A stretch of DNA of 64,000 nt from Sphingomonas jeddahensis (lineage in GTDB: Bacteria > Pseudomonadota > Alphaproteobacteria > Sphingomonadales > Sphingomonadaceae). The DNA lies in contig NZ_MPSB01000003.1 in NCBI RefSeq assembly GCF_001981525.1, positions 186,001-250,000 on the forward strand, written 5' to 3'. A model generated the notes under the pieces. It worked only from the letters and a program-made list of their open reading frames with translations. It did no database searches and had not been told where the DNA came from. Positions 42,535 to 51,555 of this stretch are shown piece by piece. Numbering within the stretch: the first letter of the stretch is position 1; every line of letters starts with the position of its first letter. Both the position numbers and the translations under genes were made by a program.

Positions 42535-43983
42535 ATGAAGGTCGATTTCAGCCGCAATTTCATCGGGGGCGCTTGGGTCGACCCGCAGACCGATGCGACG
42601 CTGCCCGCGATCGATCCGGCCACCGGCAAGGCATTCGGGGCGATCCCGGATAGCAGCGATGCCGATGTCGATCTTGCGGTACGCGCCGCGCGCCGTGCCT
42701 TCGATGAGGGTGCCTGGGGCCGCACCACCGCGACTGAGCGCGGACGAATGCTGATCCGCCTAGGCGACCTCATCCTCGCCAATGCCGCCGAACTTTCAGC
42801 GATCGAGGCGAAGGACACCGGCAAGCCCAAGAGCGTCGCCGACGCCGACATCGTCGCACTGGCGCGCTATTTCGAATTCTACGGCGGGGCGGCGGACAAG
42901 CTGCATGGCGAGACGATCCCCTATCTCTCGGGCTATCACGTCGGCGTGGTCCACGAGCCGCATGGCGTCACCGGCCACATCCTGCCGTGGAATTACCCCG
43001 CGCAGATGTTCGGGCGCACGCTGGCGCCTTCGCTCGCGGTCGGTAATGCGACGGTGCTGAAACCTGCCGAGGATGCGTCCGCCAGTGCGCTTCGCCTTGC
43101 CGAGCTGGCGGCGGAGGCGGGCTTCCCCGAAGGCGCGCTCAACATCGTCACCGGTCGTGGCGCGACGGCAGGCGCGGCGCTGGCAGCGCATCACGGCGTC
43201 GACTTCATGTCGTTCACCGGCTCGCCGCAGGTCGGGCAGATCATCCAGAAGCTGTGCGCCGACCATTACATTACGTGCACGCTCGAACTCGGCGGCAAGT
43301 CGCCGCAGATCGTCTTCGCCGATGCCGATTTCGACGCTGCGATCCCGGTGATCGTCAAGGCGATCATCCAGAACAGCGGCCAGACCTGTTCAGCCGGCAG
43401 CCGCCTGCTGGTCGAGCGATCCGCGCATGACGCGTTTGTCGCGCGGCTCGCCGAGGCGTTCGCCAAGGTGCGCGTCGGCGCGCCGGAGATGGACCTCGAC
43501 TGTGGCCCGATCATCACCGCCAGGCAGCAGGGGCGTGTGCAGGGGTTCCTCGATCAGGCGCGTGCGGACGGCATTCCGGTGCTGGCGGAGGGCGTGCTGG
43601 CCGACGGGATCGCCGCCGACGGTTTCTACGTGAAGCCGACATTGCTCGGCCCCGTACCGCGCGACAACGTCATCGCCCGTGAGGAAGTGTTCGGCCCGGT
43701 ACTCACGGTGCTGCCGTTCGACGACGAGGCGGATGCCGTGCGCCTCGCCAACGACACCGATTACGGTCTCGTCGCCGCCGTCTGGACGCGGGACGGCGGG
43801 CGCCAGATGCGCATGGTCAAAAAAGTCCGGGCCGGACAGGTGTTCGTCAATTGCTACGGCGCAGGCGCCGGGATCGAGTTGCCGTTCGGCGGCTCGGGCA
43901 AGAGCGGGCACGGCCGCGAGAAGGGCTTCGCCGCGCTTCACGATTTCAGCAAGACCAAGACAATGGTGCTCAATCACGGCTGA
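42535..43983 (+). CDS. NAD-dependent aldehyde dehydrogenase (first)
   Basis: A 482-residue ALDH-superfamily enzyme. Motifs are the ALDH start NFIGGAWVDP, ILPWNYPAQMFGRTLAPSLA, the general base in LELGGKSPQIVFADAD and the catalytic cysteine in NSGQTCSAGSRLLV. The C-terminal PFGGSGKSGHGREKG is typical of the benzaldehyde/betaine-aldehyde group. AGGAGG... (CGGAGGG) precedes the ATG at 42535. It is the first gene of a four-gene operon oxidising alcohols and aldehydes. Confidence 0.92.
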   Translation: MKVDFSRNFIGGAWVDPQTDATLPAIDPATGKAFGAIPDSSDADVDLAVRAARRAFDEGAWGRTTATERGRMLIRLGDLILANAAELSAIEAKDTGKPKSVADADIVALARYFEFYGGAADKLHGETIPYLSGYHVGVVHEPHGVTGHILPWNYPAQMFGRTLAPSLAVGNATVLKPAEDASASALRLAELAAEAGFPEGALNIVTGRGATAGAALAAHHGVDFMSFTGSPQVGQIIQKLCADHYITCTLELGGKSPQIVFADADFDAAIPVIVKAIIQNSGQTCSAGSRLLVERSAHDAFVARLAEAFAKVRVGAPEMDLDCGPIITARQQGRVQGFLDQARADGIPVLAEGVLADGIAADGFYVKPTLLGPVPRDNVIAREEVFGPVLTVLPFDDEADAVRLANDTDYGLVAAVWTRDGGRQMRMVKKVRAGQVFVNCYGAGAGIELPFGGSGKSGHGREKGFAALHDFSKTKTMVLNHG

Positions 43984-44013
43984 GCTCGCCAGCGATTTCC
44001 CCAGGAGAGTGTA

Positions 44014-44760
44014 ATGGATTTGAACGGCAAGACCGCGCTGATCACGGGCGCGGCGAGCGGCTTTGGCGAGGCCATGGCGCACCGCTTTGCTGCTCAGGGC
44101 GTGCGGGTCGCGATCGTGGACCTGAACCTCGACAAGGCGCAGGCCGTCGCCGACGCGATCGGCGCAGACAAGGCGATCGCCTTGCGCGCCGACGTCAGCA
44201 AGCGTGCCGACATCGAAGCGGTCGTCGCCGCCACCATCGAGCGGTTCGGCGTACCCGACATCGTCGTCAACAACGCCGGCTACACCCACAAGAACCAGCC
44301 CGCGCTTGAGGTGGACGAGGAGACGTTCGACCGCGTCCTCGCGGTCAACATCAAGGGCATCTACCTGATGGTGCAGTCCGTCGTGCCGGCGATGCGCGAC
44401 AATGGCGGAGGCGTGATCCTGAACGTCGGGTCGGTATCCGGCATCCGCCCGCGCCCGGGCCTGAGCTGGTATGCCGGGTCGAAGGGCGCGACCAACGTCC
44501 TGTCCAAGGCGCTGGCGGTGGAGTTCGCGCCGATGAACATCCGCGTCAACGCGATCGCGCCCGTGATGGGCGTGACCGGCATGCTCGCCGATTTCATGGG
44601 CATGGAGGACACGCCCGAGAACCGCGGCAAGTTCCTCGCCTCGATCCCGCTCGGCCGGTTGTGCGAGCCGAACGACGTTGCCGAGGCCGCGCTGTACCTT
44701 GCCAGCGCCGACTACATCACCGGCGTCGAACTGCCCGTCGATGGCGGCCGCTCGGTTTGA
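44014..44760 (+). CDS. SDR-family oxidoreductase (ketoreductase type)
   Basis: A classical short-chain dehydrogenase of 248 residues. The NAD-binding TGAASGFGEAMA, NNAGYTHKNQ and the catalytic Ser/Tyr/Lys (S in NVGSVSG, YAGSK near residue 154) are all present. It ends in the usual ELPVDGGRSV. D in VDLNLDK after strand 2 favours NAD(H). It probably oxidises a hydroxy intermediate in the pathway encoded by the operon. Confidence 0.92.
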   Translation: MDLNGKTALITGAASGFGEAMAHRFAAQGVRVAIVDLNLDKAQAVADAIGADKAIALRADVSKRADIEAVVAATIERFGVPDIVVNNAGYTHKNQPALEVDEETFDRVLAVNIKGIYLMVQSVVPAMRDNGGGVILNVGSVSGIRPRPGLSWYAGSKGATNVLSKALAVEFAPMNIRVNAIAPVMGVTGMLADFMGMEDTPENRGKFLASIPLGRLCEPNDVAEAALYLASADYITGVELPVDGGRSV

Positions 44761-44774
44761 ACGGAGAAAGACAC

Positions 44775-45878
44775 ATGAAGGAAGGCAAAGCAGCCGTCAT
44801 CCGCGAGAAGGCGTCGCCGCTCGCGGTGGAAACCGTCACCTTCGGCGCGCCGCGGGCGGATGAAGTGCTGGTGCGGATCGTCGGTACGGGCGTTTGTCAC
44901 ACCGACATGGTGGTCCGCGACCAGGGCTATCCCGTGCCGCTGCCGCTTGTCGCCGGGCATGAAGGGGCCGGCGTCGTGGAAGCGGTGGGCGAAAACGTGC
45001 GCACATTGGCCGTCGGCGACCATGTCGTGCTCGCGTTCGGCCATTGCGGCGCGTGCGGGAACTGCAAGGCCGGCAAGCCCGGCTATTGCGTCGAATTCTA
45101 CGACCGCAACTTCAAGGGCGCGCGGATGGATGGCAGCCAGGCCATCTGCGACCATCACGGCCACGAACTCGGCAGCGCGTTCTTCGCGCAATCGAGCTTC
45201 GGCACCTACGCGATCGCCACCGAACGCAACGCGGTGAAGATCCGCCGCGACGTGCCGCTCGAGATGATGGGGCCGCTCGGTTGCGGCATCTCGACCGGCG
45301 CGGGTGCGGTGCTCAACGCGCTGAAGCCGCATGCCGGTGCGTCGATCGCGATCTTCGGCGCAGGCTCGGTCGGGCTGTCGGCGGTGATGGCCGCGGCGGC
45401 AATCGGGTGCACGACGATCATCGCCGTCGATCTGCATGACGCGCGGCTCGACCTGGCGCGCGAACTTGGTGCGACGCATGTCGTCAACGGCGGCACGGCG
45501 GATGCGGTGGAGGAAATCCGCAAGCTCACCGACGGGCGCGGCGCCGAATTCACCCTGGAATGCACCGGCGCTGCCAAGGTGCTGGTGCAGGCCGTGGAGG
45601 CGCTCAGCATCCCCGGCATATGCGGCCTGATCGGCGCGGCCGACATGGGCGTCGCTGCCAGCCTCGACATGAACACGCTGCTGTTCGGCCGCACCGTGCG
45701 CGGCATCATCGAAGGCGACAGCGTGCCGCAGGTGTTCATCCCGCAGTTGATCGAATTGTGGCGCGCCGGCCGCTTCCCGTTCGACAAGCTGATCCAATTC
45801 TACCCGCTCGATCAGATCAACCAGGCCATCGAGGATTCCGAATCCGGCCGGGTGCTGAAGCCGATCGTGCGGCCCTGA
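44775..45878 (+). CDS. Zinc-dependent aryl-alcohol-type dehydrogenase
   Basis: A 367-residue medium-chain dehydrogenase. Catalytic zinc ligands are seen in GTGVCHTD, GHEGAG and the GCGISTGAG block. The four structural cysteines are in HCGACGNCKAGKPGYC. The insertion FYDRNFKGARMDGS is characteristic of benzyl/aryl-alcohol dehydrogenases of the XylB/AreB type. The NAD-binding motif is FGAGSVGLSAVMA. It follows the SDR by 14 bp and precedes a second ALDH, a pairing known from benzyl- and terpene-alcohol catabolism. Confidence 0.9.
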   Translation: MKEGKAAVIREKASPLAVETVTFGAPRADEVLVRIVGTGVCHTDMVVRDQGYPVPLPLVAGHEGAGVVEAVGENVRTLAVGDHVVLAFGHCGACGNCKAGKPGYCVEFYDRNFKGARMDGSQAICDHHGHELGSAFFAQSSFGTYAIATERNAVKIRRDVPLEMMGPLGCGISTGAGAVLNALKPHAGASIAIFGAGSVGLSAVMAAAAIGCTTIIAVDLHDARLDLARELGATHVVNGGTADAVEEIRKLTDGRGAEFTLECTGAAKVLVQAVEALSIPGICGLIGAADMGVAASLDMNTLLFGRTVRGIIEGDSVPQVFIPQLIELWRAGRFPFDKLIQFYPLDQINQAIEDSESGRVLKPIVRP

Positions 45879-45901
45879 CCATCATCAAAAGGAGAATAGA
45901 C

Positions 45902-47359
45902 GTGAGCGCGGATATCACCGAACGCAGCACCGTCGCGGTCGATTTCGCCGGCCCTTATGGGCTGTCGATCGACGGCAAGCTGATCGAAACCAACAAAAGC
46001 TTCGACGTCTTCAACCCGGCGACCAACGAGGTCCTCGCGCAGGCGCCCGAAGGCACCGCCGAGCATATGGAAGCGGCGATCGCCGCGGCGAAGCGTGCCT
46101 TTCCGGCCTGGTCGGCGATGGACGCCGACGCGCGCGGCGCGCTGGTAGAGGCTTATGCCGACGCACTGGACGCCCACAAGGAGGAGCTGATCACGCTCCT
46201 GACGCAGGAACAGGGCAAACCGCGCCATTCGATGGCAAAGGGCGAGGTCGAAGCCGCGATCCACTGGGTGCGCGAAGTCGGAAAGCGCCGCCTGCCTGTC
46301 GAGGTGATCGAGGATACCGACAGCCATGTCGTCGAGGTCCATCATACGCCGCTGGGCGTGGTCGGGGCGATCACCCCCTGGAACTTCCCGGTGCTGCTCG
46401 GCCTGTGGAAGGTCGCGCCGTGCCTCGTCACCGGCAACACGATGGTGATGAAGCCGTCGCCCTACACGCCGCTGTGCACGCTGCGCTTCGGTGAGATCGC
46501 GCAGCAGGTGTTCCCGGCCGGCGTGCTCAACATCGTGTCGGGCGGCAACGATCTCGGTCAGCAGATGACCGAGCATCCCGACATTGCCAAGATCAGCTTC
46601 ACCGGCTCCACCGCGACCGGCAAGAAGGTGATGGCCTCGGGCTCTACCAACCTGAAGCGCATCACGCTGGAACTGGGCGGCAATGACGCCGCGATCGTGC
46701 TGGCGGATGCCGATTGGCAGGCGATCGTACCCACCCTGTTCTGGGCCGCGTTCGGCAATTCGGGGCAATGGTGCATCGCCTCCAAGCGGCTCTACGTCCA
46801 CCGCTCGATCCACGCGCAGTTCGTGGAAGCGTTCGTGGCCTATGCCCGTGACATCAAGGTCGGTGACGGCATGGATCCGGCCACCGGCCTCGGCCCGATC
46901 CAGAACAGGATGCAGTTCGGCAAGCTCAAGGACCTGTTCGCCGACGTGAAGGCCAACGGTTACGACGTGCCGCTCGGCGGCGAGATCGACGAGAGCCTCG
47001 CCGGCAACTTCGTCCCCGTCACCATCGTCAACAACCCGCCCGAGGACAGCCGCATCGTCAAGGAAGAGCCGTTCGGCCCGATCTTGCCGATCATCGCGTT
47101 CGACGATGTCGAGGAGGTGATCGCCAAGGCCAATGACTCACCTTTCGGCCTGGCCGGATCGGTGTGGGGGCGGGATCGCGATGCGGCGATCGCTGTGGCC
47201 AAGCGGCTGGAGACCGGCACCGTCTGGGTGAACGAAATTCACCTCCACGGCATCGACGTGCCGTTCGGGGGGCACAAGCAGTCCGGCTTGGGCGTGGAGA
47301 ACGGCCGGGAAGGGTTGGCCGAATTCACCAACACCAAGACGTACATGTTCAAGAAGTAA
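45902..47359 (+). CDS. Aldehyde dehydrogenase family protein (second)
   Basis: A 485-residue ALDH. Catalytic residues are in LELGGNDAAIVLADAD (general base) and NSGQWCIASKRLYV (nucleophile Cys). The C-terminus GHKQSGLGVENGREGL is typical. The start is a GTG at 45902 preceded by AAGGAG, followed by a short non-conserved leader before SIDGKLIETNKSFDVFNPA. It shares only general family features with the first ALDH, so the two probably act on different aldehydes. A perfect hairpin follows, marking the operon end. Confidence 0.92.
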   Translation: MSADITERSTVAVDFAGPYGLSIDGKLIETNKSFDVFNPATNEVLAQAPEGTAEHMEAAIAAAKRAFPAWSAMDADARGALVEAYADALDAHKEELITLLTQEQGKPRHSMAKGEVEAAIHWVREVGKRRLPVEVIEDTDSHVVEVHHTPLGVVGAITPWNFPVLLGLWKVAPCLVTGNTMVMKPSPYTPLCTLRFGEIAQQVFPAGVLNIVSGGNDLGQQMTEHPDIAKISFTGSTATGKKVMASGSTNLKRITLELGGNDAAIVLADADWQAIVPTLFWAAFGNSGQWCIASKRLYVHRSIHAQFVEAFVAYARDIKVGDGMDPATGLGPIQNRMQFGKLKDLFADVKANGYDVPLGGEIDESLAGNFVPVTIVNNPPEDSRIVKEEPFGPILPIIAFDDVEEVIAKANDSPFGLAGSVWGRDRDAAIAVAKRLETGTVWVNEIHLHGIDVPFGGHKQSGLGVENGREGLAEFTNTKTYMFKK

Positions 47360-47367
47360 GCGCGCGC

Positions 47368-47391
47368 GGCGCCCTCCGGACGGAGGGCGCC
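47368..47391 (+). terminator. Hairpin after the aldehyde dehydrogenase operon
   Basis: The perfect 11-bp stem GGCGCCCTCCG-GA-CGGAGGGCGCC begins 8 bp after the ALDH stop. It has no T-run, so it is either a Rho-type barrier or an mRNA-stabilising structure. It separates the four-gene oxidation operon from the CoA-transferase/lyase pair 40 bp further on. Confidence 0.55.
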
Positions 47392-47431
47392 CCCGTCACA
47401 CGGCACTGGAAAGATTGGGGAGGACGGGGAC

Positions 47432-48574
47432 ATGCGCCCGCTCGAAGGGATCACGGTCGTCAGCCTGGAACATGCGATCGCCGCGCCGTTCGCGACGCGC
47501 CAACTCGCCGACCTTGGCGCGCGCGTCATCAAGGTGGAGCGGCCCGGCGCCGGTGATTTCGCCCGCGCCTATGACGAACGCGTCAATGGCCTCGCGTCGC
47601 ACTTCGTATGGACCAACCGGTCTAAGGAAAGCATCGCACTCGATCTCAAGAGCGAGGATGGGGTGGAGGCGCTGCGCCGGCTGATTGCGAAGGCGGACGT
47701 GTTGGTCCAGAACCTCGCGCCCGGTGCCACTGCCCGGATGGGCTTCGATGGGCCTACGCTCGCTGAGCGGTACCCGCAGCTGATCGTCTGCGAGATTTCT
47801 GGTTTTGGCCAGGACGGACCCGATCGCGATCGGAAAGCCTATGACCTGCTAATCCAGGCAGAGTCGGGGTTTCTCTCGGTGACGGGTACGCCGGGTGACG
47901 TGGTAAAGGCAGGCTGTTCGATCGCTGACATCGCGGCCGGCATGTACGCCTACACCAACATCCTCGCCGGACTGATTGAGCGCGGCCGCACCGGCAAGGG
48001 GCGCCACATCGACGTCTCCATGCTCGAGGCGATGGCGGAGTGGATGAGCTTTCCGCTCTATTACGCCTTCGACGGTGCCCCACAGCCGCCGCGGTCCGGG
48101 GCAGCCCATGCCACCATCTATCCCTATGGCCCCTTCGACACGGCCGACGGCGTGGTCTTGTTCGGCATCCAGAACGAGCGTGAATGGGCGTCCTTCTGTG
48201 AGAAGGTGTTGCGGCTTCCGACCGTTGCTACAAACCCGCTTTTCGCCACCAATTCGGCCCGGTCGGCCAATCGTGCCGCGCTTGCCGAAACGATCGCGGC
48301 GGTGCTCGGCAAGCAGCCCACCGCCGAGGTGATCGAGGCGCTCGATTCCGCGAAGATCGCGAACGCGCCGGTCAATGACATGGCCGGCTTGTGGTCGCAC
48401 CGACAGCTAAAGGCGCGTCGACGATGGCGTGAGGTCGGCACCCAGGCGGGCGCCGTGCCTGCGCTGCTTCCGCCTGGGCAGGCTGACGCCCGGATGGACC
48501 CCGTTCCGGCTCCCGGTGAGCACACCGCCAAGATCCTTGCAGAGATTGGCATGTCGGTTGAAGCCGACGCATGA
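47432..48574 (+). CDS. CaiB/BaiF-type CoA-transferase
   Basis: A class III CoA-transferase of 380 residues. The N-terminal block RPLEGITVVSLEHAIAAPFA is typical. The catalytic aspartate lies in VKAGCSIADIAAG near residue 168, after the QAESGFLSVTGTP segment. It should move CoA from an acyl-CoA donor to a carboxylic acid made by the upstream oxidation operon. It overlaps the CoA lyase gene by four bases (ATGA), so the two work as a pair. Confidence 0.9.
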   Translation: MRPLEGITVVSLEHAIAAPFATRQLADLGARVIKVERPGAGDFARAYDERVNGLASHFVWTNRSKESIALDLKSEDGVEALRRLIAKADVLVQNLAPGATARMGFDGPTLAERYPQLIVCEISGFGQDGPDRDRKAYDLLIQAESGFLSVTGTPGDVVKAGCSIADIAAGMYAYTNILAGLIERGRTGKGRHIDVSMLEAMAEWMSFPLYYAFDGAPQPPRSGAAHATIYPYGPFDTADGVVLFGIQNEREWASFCEKVLRLPTVATNPLFATNSARSANRAALAETIAAVLGKQPTAEVIEALDSAKIANAPVNDMAGLWSHRQLKARRRWREVGTQAGAVPALLPPGQADARMDPVPAPGEHTAKILAEIGMSVEADA

Positions 48575-49398
48575 ACGCTGCAACTCAGCGATCATCCGCT
48601 CGCATCGCCGACGCCCGGCACTTTTTATTCGTGCCGGGCAATCGGCCGGAGCGCTTCGACAAAGCGGTCGCAAGCGGCGCTGACGTCGTCATTCTCGATC
48701 TGGAGGATGCGGTTCCCGCCGCGGAAAAGGAGCTGGCGCGCGATGCGGTACGCCGTTGGCTCGATGCCGGTGGTGAAGCCGTGGTGCGGATCAACGCTGC
48801 GGACACGCCTTATGCTAGGGAGGACATCGCCCTTGCGCGTCATCCCAATGTGATCAGCATCATGCTGCCGAAGGCGGCGGCGGACTCGGCCCTGGCACAA
48901 GTCGCCGCTCTGTCGCCCGTTATTGCGCTGATTGAGACGGCGACCGGAGTCGCGTCGGTGGAAGCGGTGGCATCCTGCCCAGGCGTGGTCCGGCTGGCAC
49001 TGGGAACGATCGATCTCGCGCTTGATCTCGACATCCTTTCGGACGACGACCGGCTGTTCGATCCCATTCGCCTTCGGTTTACCGTTGCCAGCAGGGCGGC
49101 CGGCATCGCCGCACCCGTCGAGGGCGTGACCGCCAACTTCAGGGATCGTGGAGCGAACGAGGCCGCGATGCGGCATGCGCGGGCTCTCGGGTTTCGCGCA
49201 AAGATGTGCATTCATCCGCAGCAGCTTGCGACGGTATCGGCCGCGCTACGTCCGAGTGAAAGCGAGATTGAACAGGCGCGGCGAATTGTCGCCGCAGACA
49301 ATGCGTCCGGGGGCACCGCGGTCGCACTTGATGGCCGGATGATCGATCGCCCGGTCGTCGCCCGCGCACATCGCTTGTTGGCTGATGCCGCTGCTTGA
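48571..49398 (+). CDS. CoA ester lyase (HpcH/HpaI aldolase/CitE-like family)
   Basis: A TIM-barrel lyase of 275 residues. Family blocks are HFLFVPGNRPERFDKAVASG, the acidic metal site VVILDLEDAVP, ALIETATGVASVEAVA and LGTIDLALDL. Members cleave citramalyl-CoA, malyl-CoA or hydroxymethylglutaryl-like CoA esters into acetyl-CoA (or propionyl-CoA) and a keto acid. Together with the CoA-transferase it forms the classical 'activate then cleave' pair of itaconate/citramalate catabolism, though the substrate here is open. Confidence 0.88.
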   Translation: MNAATQRSSARIADARHFLFVPGNRPERFDKAVASGADVVILDLEDAVPAAEKELARDAVRRWLDAGGEAVVRINAADTPYAREDIALARHPNVISIMLPKAAADSALAQVAALSPVIALIETATGVASVEAVASCPGVVRLALGTIDLALDLDILSDDDRLFDPIRLRFTVASRAAGIAAPVEGVTANFRDRGANEAAMRHARALGFRAKMCIHPQQLATVSAALRPSESEIEQARRIVAADNASGGTAVALDGRMIDRPVVARAHRLLADAAA

Positions 49399-49733
49399 CA
49401 CTATTCGAAATCTTTTGCCTGCCGCCATCACGGTGATCGGCATAGCGACGGCGGCAGCGATGCTGTCCGCATGGTGGTTGGCTCTGAGGATCGCGATCCC
49501 GAGGTCTGTGCCGCCAACATCCTGCAGAGACTGATCACCCGAGCGGCGCTGCAGAGCATCATCAACCGCCGGCCTACTCACATCAGCCAGCGAACGGCTT
49601 CGAGTGCTTGCCGCCGGGGAGCCGACAGCCGTGCCGGGCGTGAGTATCTAGTCCCTCTCAACGACGCCGCATTCGTGGCCGGGACGCCGGTGGTGCTGAA
49701 GTAACTGGCGTCGGCCGATCGGATGGGACGTTC
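49399..49733. other. 335 bp without a convincing gene
   Basis: A short frame starting at ATG 49385 (49 residues, with one hydrophobic helix AITVIGIATAAAMLSAWW) overlaps the lyase 3' end. Another short frame ends GTPVVLK at 49704. Neither has a family match or clear ribosome-binding site. They may be remnants of decayed genes at the edge of the accessory cluster. Confidence 0.35.
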
Positions 49734-51053
49734 TCACAGCCCTGAGGGCCACAACTCTTCTTTCCCCCGTTGCGCAACTTCGCCAGTGGCAACGACCGCC
49801 GAAGTCGTGTCGAACCATAGGAGTGCATCATATTGCTGCGCGAGCGAAGCTTCGGAGTAATGGCTCCAGCGCTCGGTCTCAGGGCGGTAGATCACGCCGA
49901 TGTAACGCTCCAGCCGCTCCGCTTTGAGCGCGTCGCGCAGATAAGGCGATCCCGCGTCCTCGCGAAGATCAAGTAAGAAGCGCTTCACGCCACTATCATG
50001 CATGATCCGTTCGTAGCTGTCAGGGCGCGACGGATTCACCGGTTTGATCTTCATCGGCTCATCCCAGTCGTCGGCAGCTGCCACGGTGCCGGTGTGCGTT
50101 CCAAAGCCGATCAGACATGACGCGCCGTTGTAGCGTTCACGAACGAGCTGCCCCAGGTTCAGCTCGCCTCGGGTCTGCCCCATGTCGGTATGACGCGCGT
50201 CCCCGATATGACTATTGTGGGCCCAGACGACAACCTTCGCGTCGGGCCCATTGCGTTGAAGCAGAACCTCCAGTGTATCGGCCATGTGCTCGTCGCGAAG
50301 GTTCCAGCTGGCTGCCGAGCCATAATACATTGCCCGGTAATATGCCTCGGCGTTCGCCACCAATCGCGCATTCTGGGCGGCATCGAGGAACGAGTCCGGA
50401 TCTCGAGATGCGTAGGTTTCTTCCTTGGCGAACAGGTCACGCAGCAACTGCAGAACCCCTGCCTCGCAACGCCCATGCCCCTCGCTAAGAGCCATACGGC
50501 CATAGATTGCTGGCTGCTCCCTCCACGGCTTCAAGCAACCATATAGCTTGCGCGCCTCCGCCGCAGCGACAGGATCGATGCGGTCGAGATAGCCGATCAC
50601 CGCCGTAATCGAGGCGTTCATGTTGTAGAGATCGAGGCCGTGGAAACTGACCCGATCCGCTTCACCCCGCTTGCCATTGAAGTCTCTGAGCCACTTGATG
50701 AAGCTCTCAAACTCGGTGTTGCGCCACATCCAGGTAGGAAAGCGTGTGAATGGTCGCTCAGCTTCTGGCAGCGTCGGCTTTAGGCGCACGATCCGGTCAA
50801 TCACCGCGGCGTCGGGCCAATCTGCCTCCACTGCCACCATCGTGAAACCGTGATGTTCGATTAGCCGACGCGTGATCGCGGCACGCGCCCGATAGAACTC
50901 GGCCGTCCCGTGGCTCGCCTCTCCCAAGCACACGACGCGGGCATCGCCGAAGCGGTCGAACATCGTCCCGAACGCCGGATCGTCAAAGTCCGGCAGCGGT
51001 TCGGCAGACTCCCTTACTAGATCGATGACTTGCTGCGTGTCAGCACCCACCAT
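49734..51053 (-). CDS. Erythromycin esterase family protein
   Basis: A 439-residue member of the EreA/EreB-like superfamily. Conserved blocks are LGEASHGTAEFYRAR near residue 45 (active-site Glu and His), VAVEADWPDA, SFHGLDLYNM and WAHNSHIGDARHTDMG. Such chromosomal proteins are widespread and usually not macrolide resistance enzymes; in some species they are fused to a phosphoribosyltransferase, which is absent here. It stands alone between gene-poor stretches. True substrate unknown. Confidence 0.87.
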   Translation of the reverse strand: MVGADTQQVIDLVRESAEPLPDFDDPAFGTMFDRFGDARVVCLGEASHGTAEFYRARAAITRRLIEHHGFTMVAVEADWPDAAVIDRIVRLKPTLPEAERPFTRFPTWMWRNTEFESFIKWLRDFNGKRGEADRVSFHGLDLYNMNASITAVIGYLDRIDPVAAAEARKLYGCLKPWREQPAIYGRMALSEGHGRCEAGVLQLLRDLFAKEETYASRDPDSFLDAAQNARLVANAEAYYRAMYYGSAASWNLRDEHMADTLEVLLQRNGPDAKVVVWAHNSHIGDARHTDMGQTRGELNLGQLVRERYNGASCLIGFGTHTGTVAAADDWDEPMKIKPVNPSRPDSYERIMHDSGVKRFLLDLREDAGSPYLRDALKAERLERYIGVIYRPETERWSHYSEASLAQQYDALLWFDTTSAVVATGEVAQRGKEELWPSGL

Positions 51054-51417
51054 CGGCTCGCTCCTTCCGCCGCAGTCAACGAAGCGAACGTGCTGAAGTT
51101 CTCATCGGCGTGCTCGATTGGTATTTATTGTCTGCCCGGAGTGGAGCAGGCTTTCGCGCGCTCATGGCTGTTGTTTTAAGACCGGCCCGTAGCCAGAGGA
51201 GGCAGCGGCCTATAGTTTTCACAGGCGCGCTGGAACGCGAACAATGGTGGGACTCGGCAAAACGACAACGGCGTTCAGTGCCAGAGTTTGGCCTGGTTGA
51301 AAGGCGATCAGCTACGAAACGTCACCGTGACCGCACGCCGGCTGACCGTCTTTTCATGAGTGGCACGTGTAAGCGCCGAAGAGCGTGCGGTATGTTGCGA
51401 GACTGCCGGCGCGTAAC
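51054..51417. other. 364 bp without a convincing gene
   Basis: A 108-codon frame at 51110-51436 on the plus strand has no ribosome-binding site, is rich in Arg/Trp and overlaps the small hydrophilic gene on the other strand. I regard it as chance. The promoter of the erythromycin esterase gene must lie at the left end. Base composition is less GC-rich than the neighbouring core genes. Confidence 0.35.
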
Positions 51418-51555
51418 CTACTTGTGGCCGCCATGACCAGCGTTCTGGTTATTGTCCTTGCTGGCCGTGTTGTCGCTGTTGTCCTGCTTCTTGTTGCCGC
51501 CTTGATCGTCCTTTCCGTTCTTGTGAAAGTCCCCCTTTTTCTTGTGGTCGGTCAT
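51418..51555 (-). CDS. 45-residue very hydrophilic, probably disordered protein
   Basis: The ATG at 51555 is preceded by AGGAGA at a good distance. The 45 residues consist almost only of Lys, Asp, Asn, Gln, Gly and His (start MTDHKKKGDFHKNGKDDQGG, end HGGHK) and contain no Leu, Ile, Val or Trp. This fits an intrinsically disordered desiccation- or osmotic-stress protein. A near-consensus EcfG-type promoter lies 27-51 bp upstream. No named family was recognised. The opposite strand gives a hydrophobic frame, which is the mirror of this composition and not a gene. Confidence 0.68.
   Translation of the reverse strand: MTDHKKKGDFHKNGKDDQGGNKKQDNSDNTASKDNNQNAGHGGHK

Noticed and set aside
49471..49704. 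77-codon frame after the CoA lyase
   Set aside because: The tail (NDAAFVAGTPVVLK) looks protein-like, but no start signal or family pattern was found; kept only as a possible remnant.
49734..51053. Macrolide resistance determinant
   Set aside because: Chromosomal erythromycin-esterase-fold proteins are widespread in soil bacteria, and no mobile element or resistance context is present.
51110..51436. 108-codon frame between the erythromycin esterase gene and the hydrophilic gene
   Set aside because: No ribosome-binding site, unusual Arg/Trp/Cys content, and overlap with a better-supported gene.
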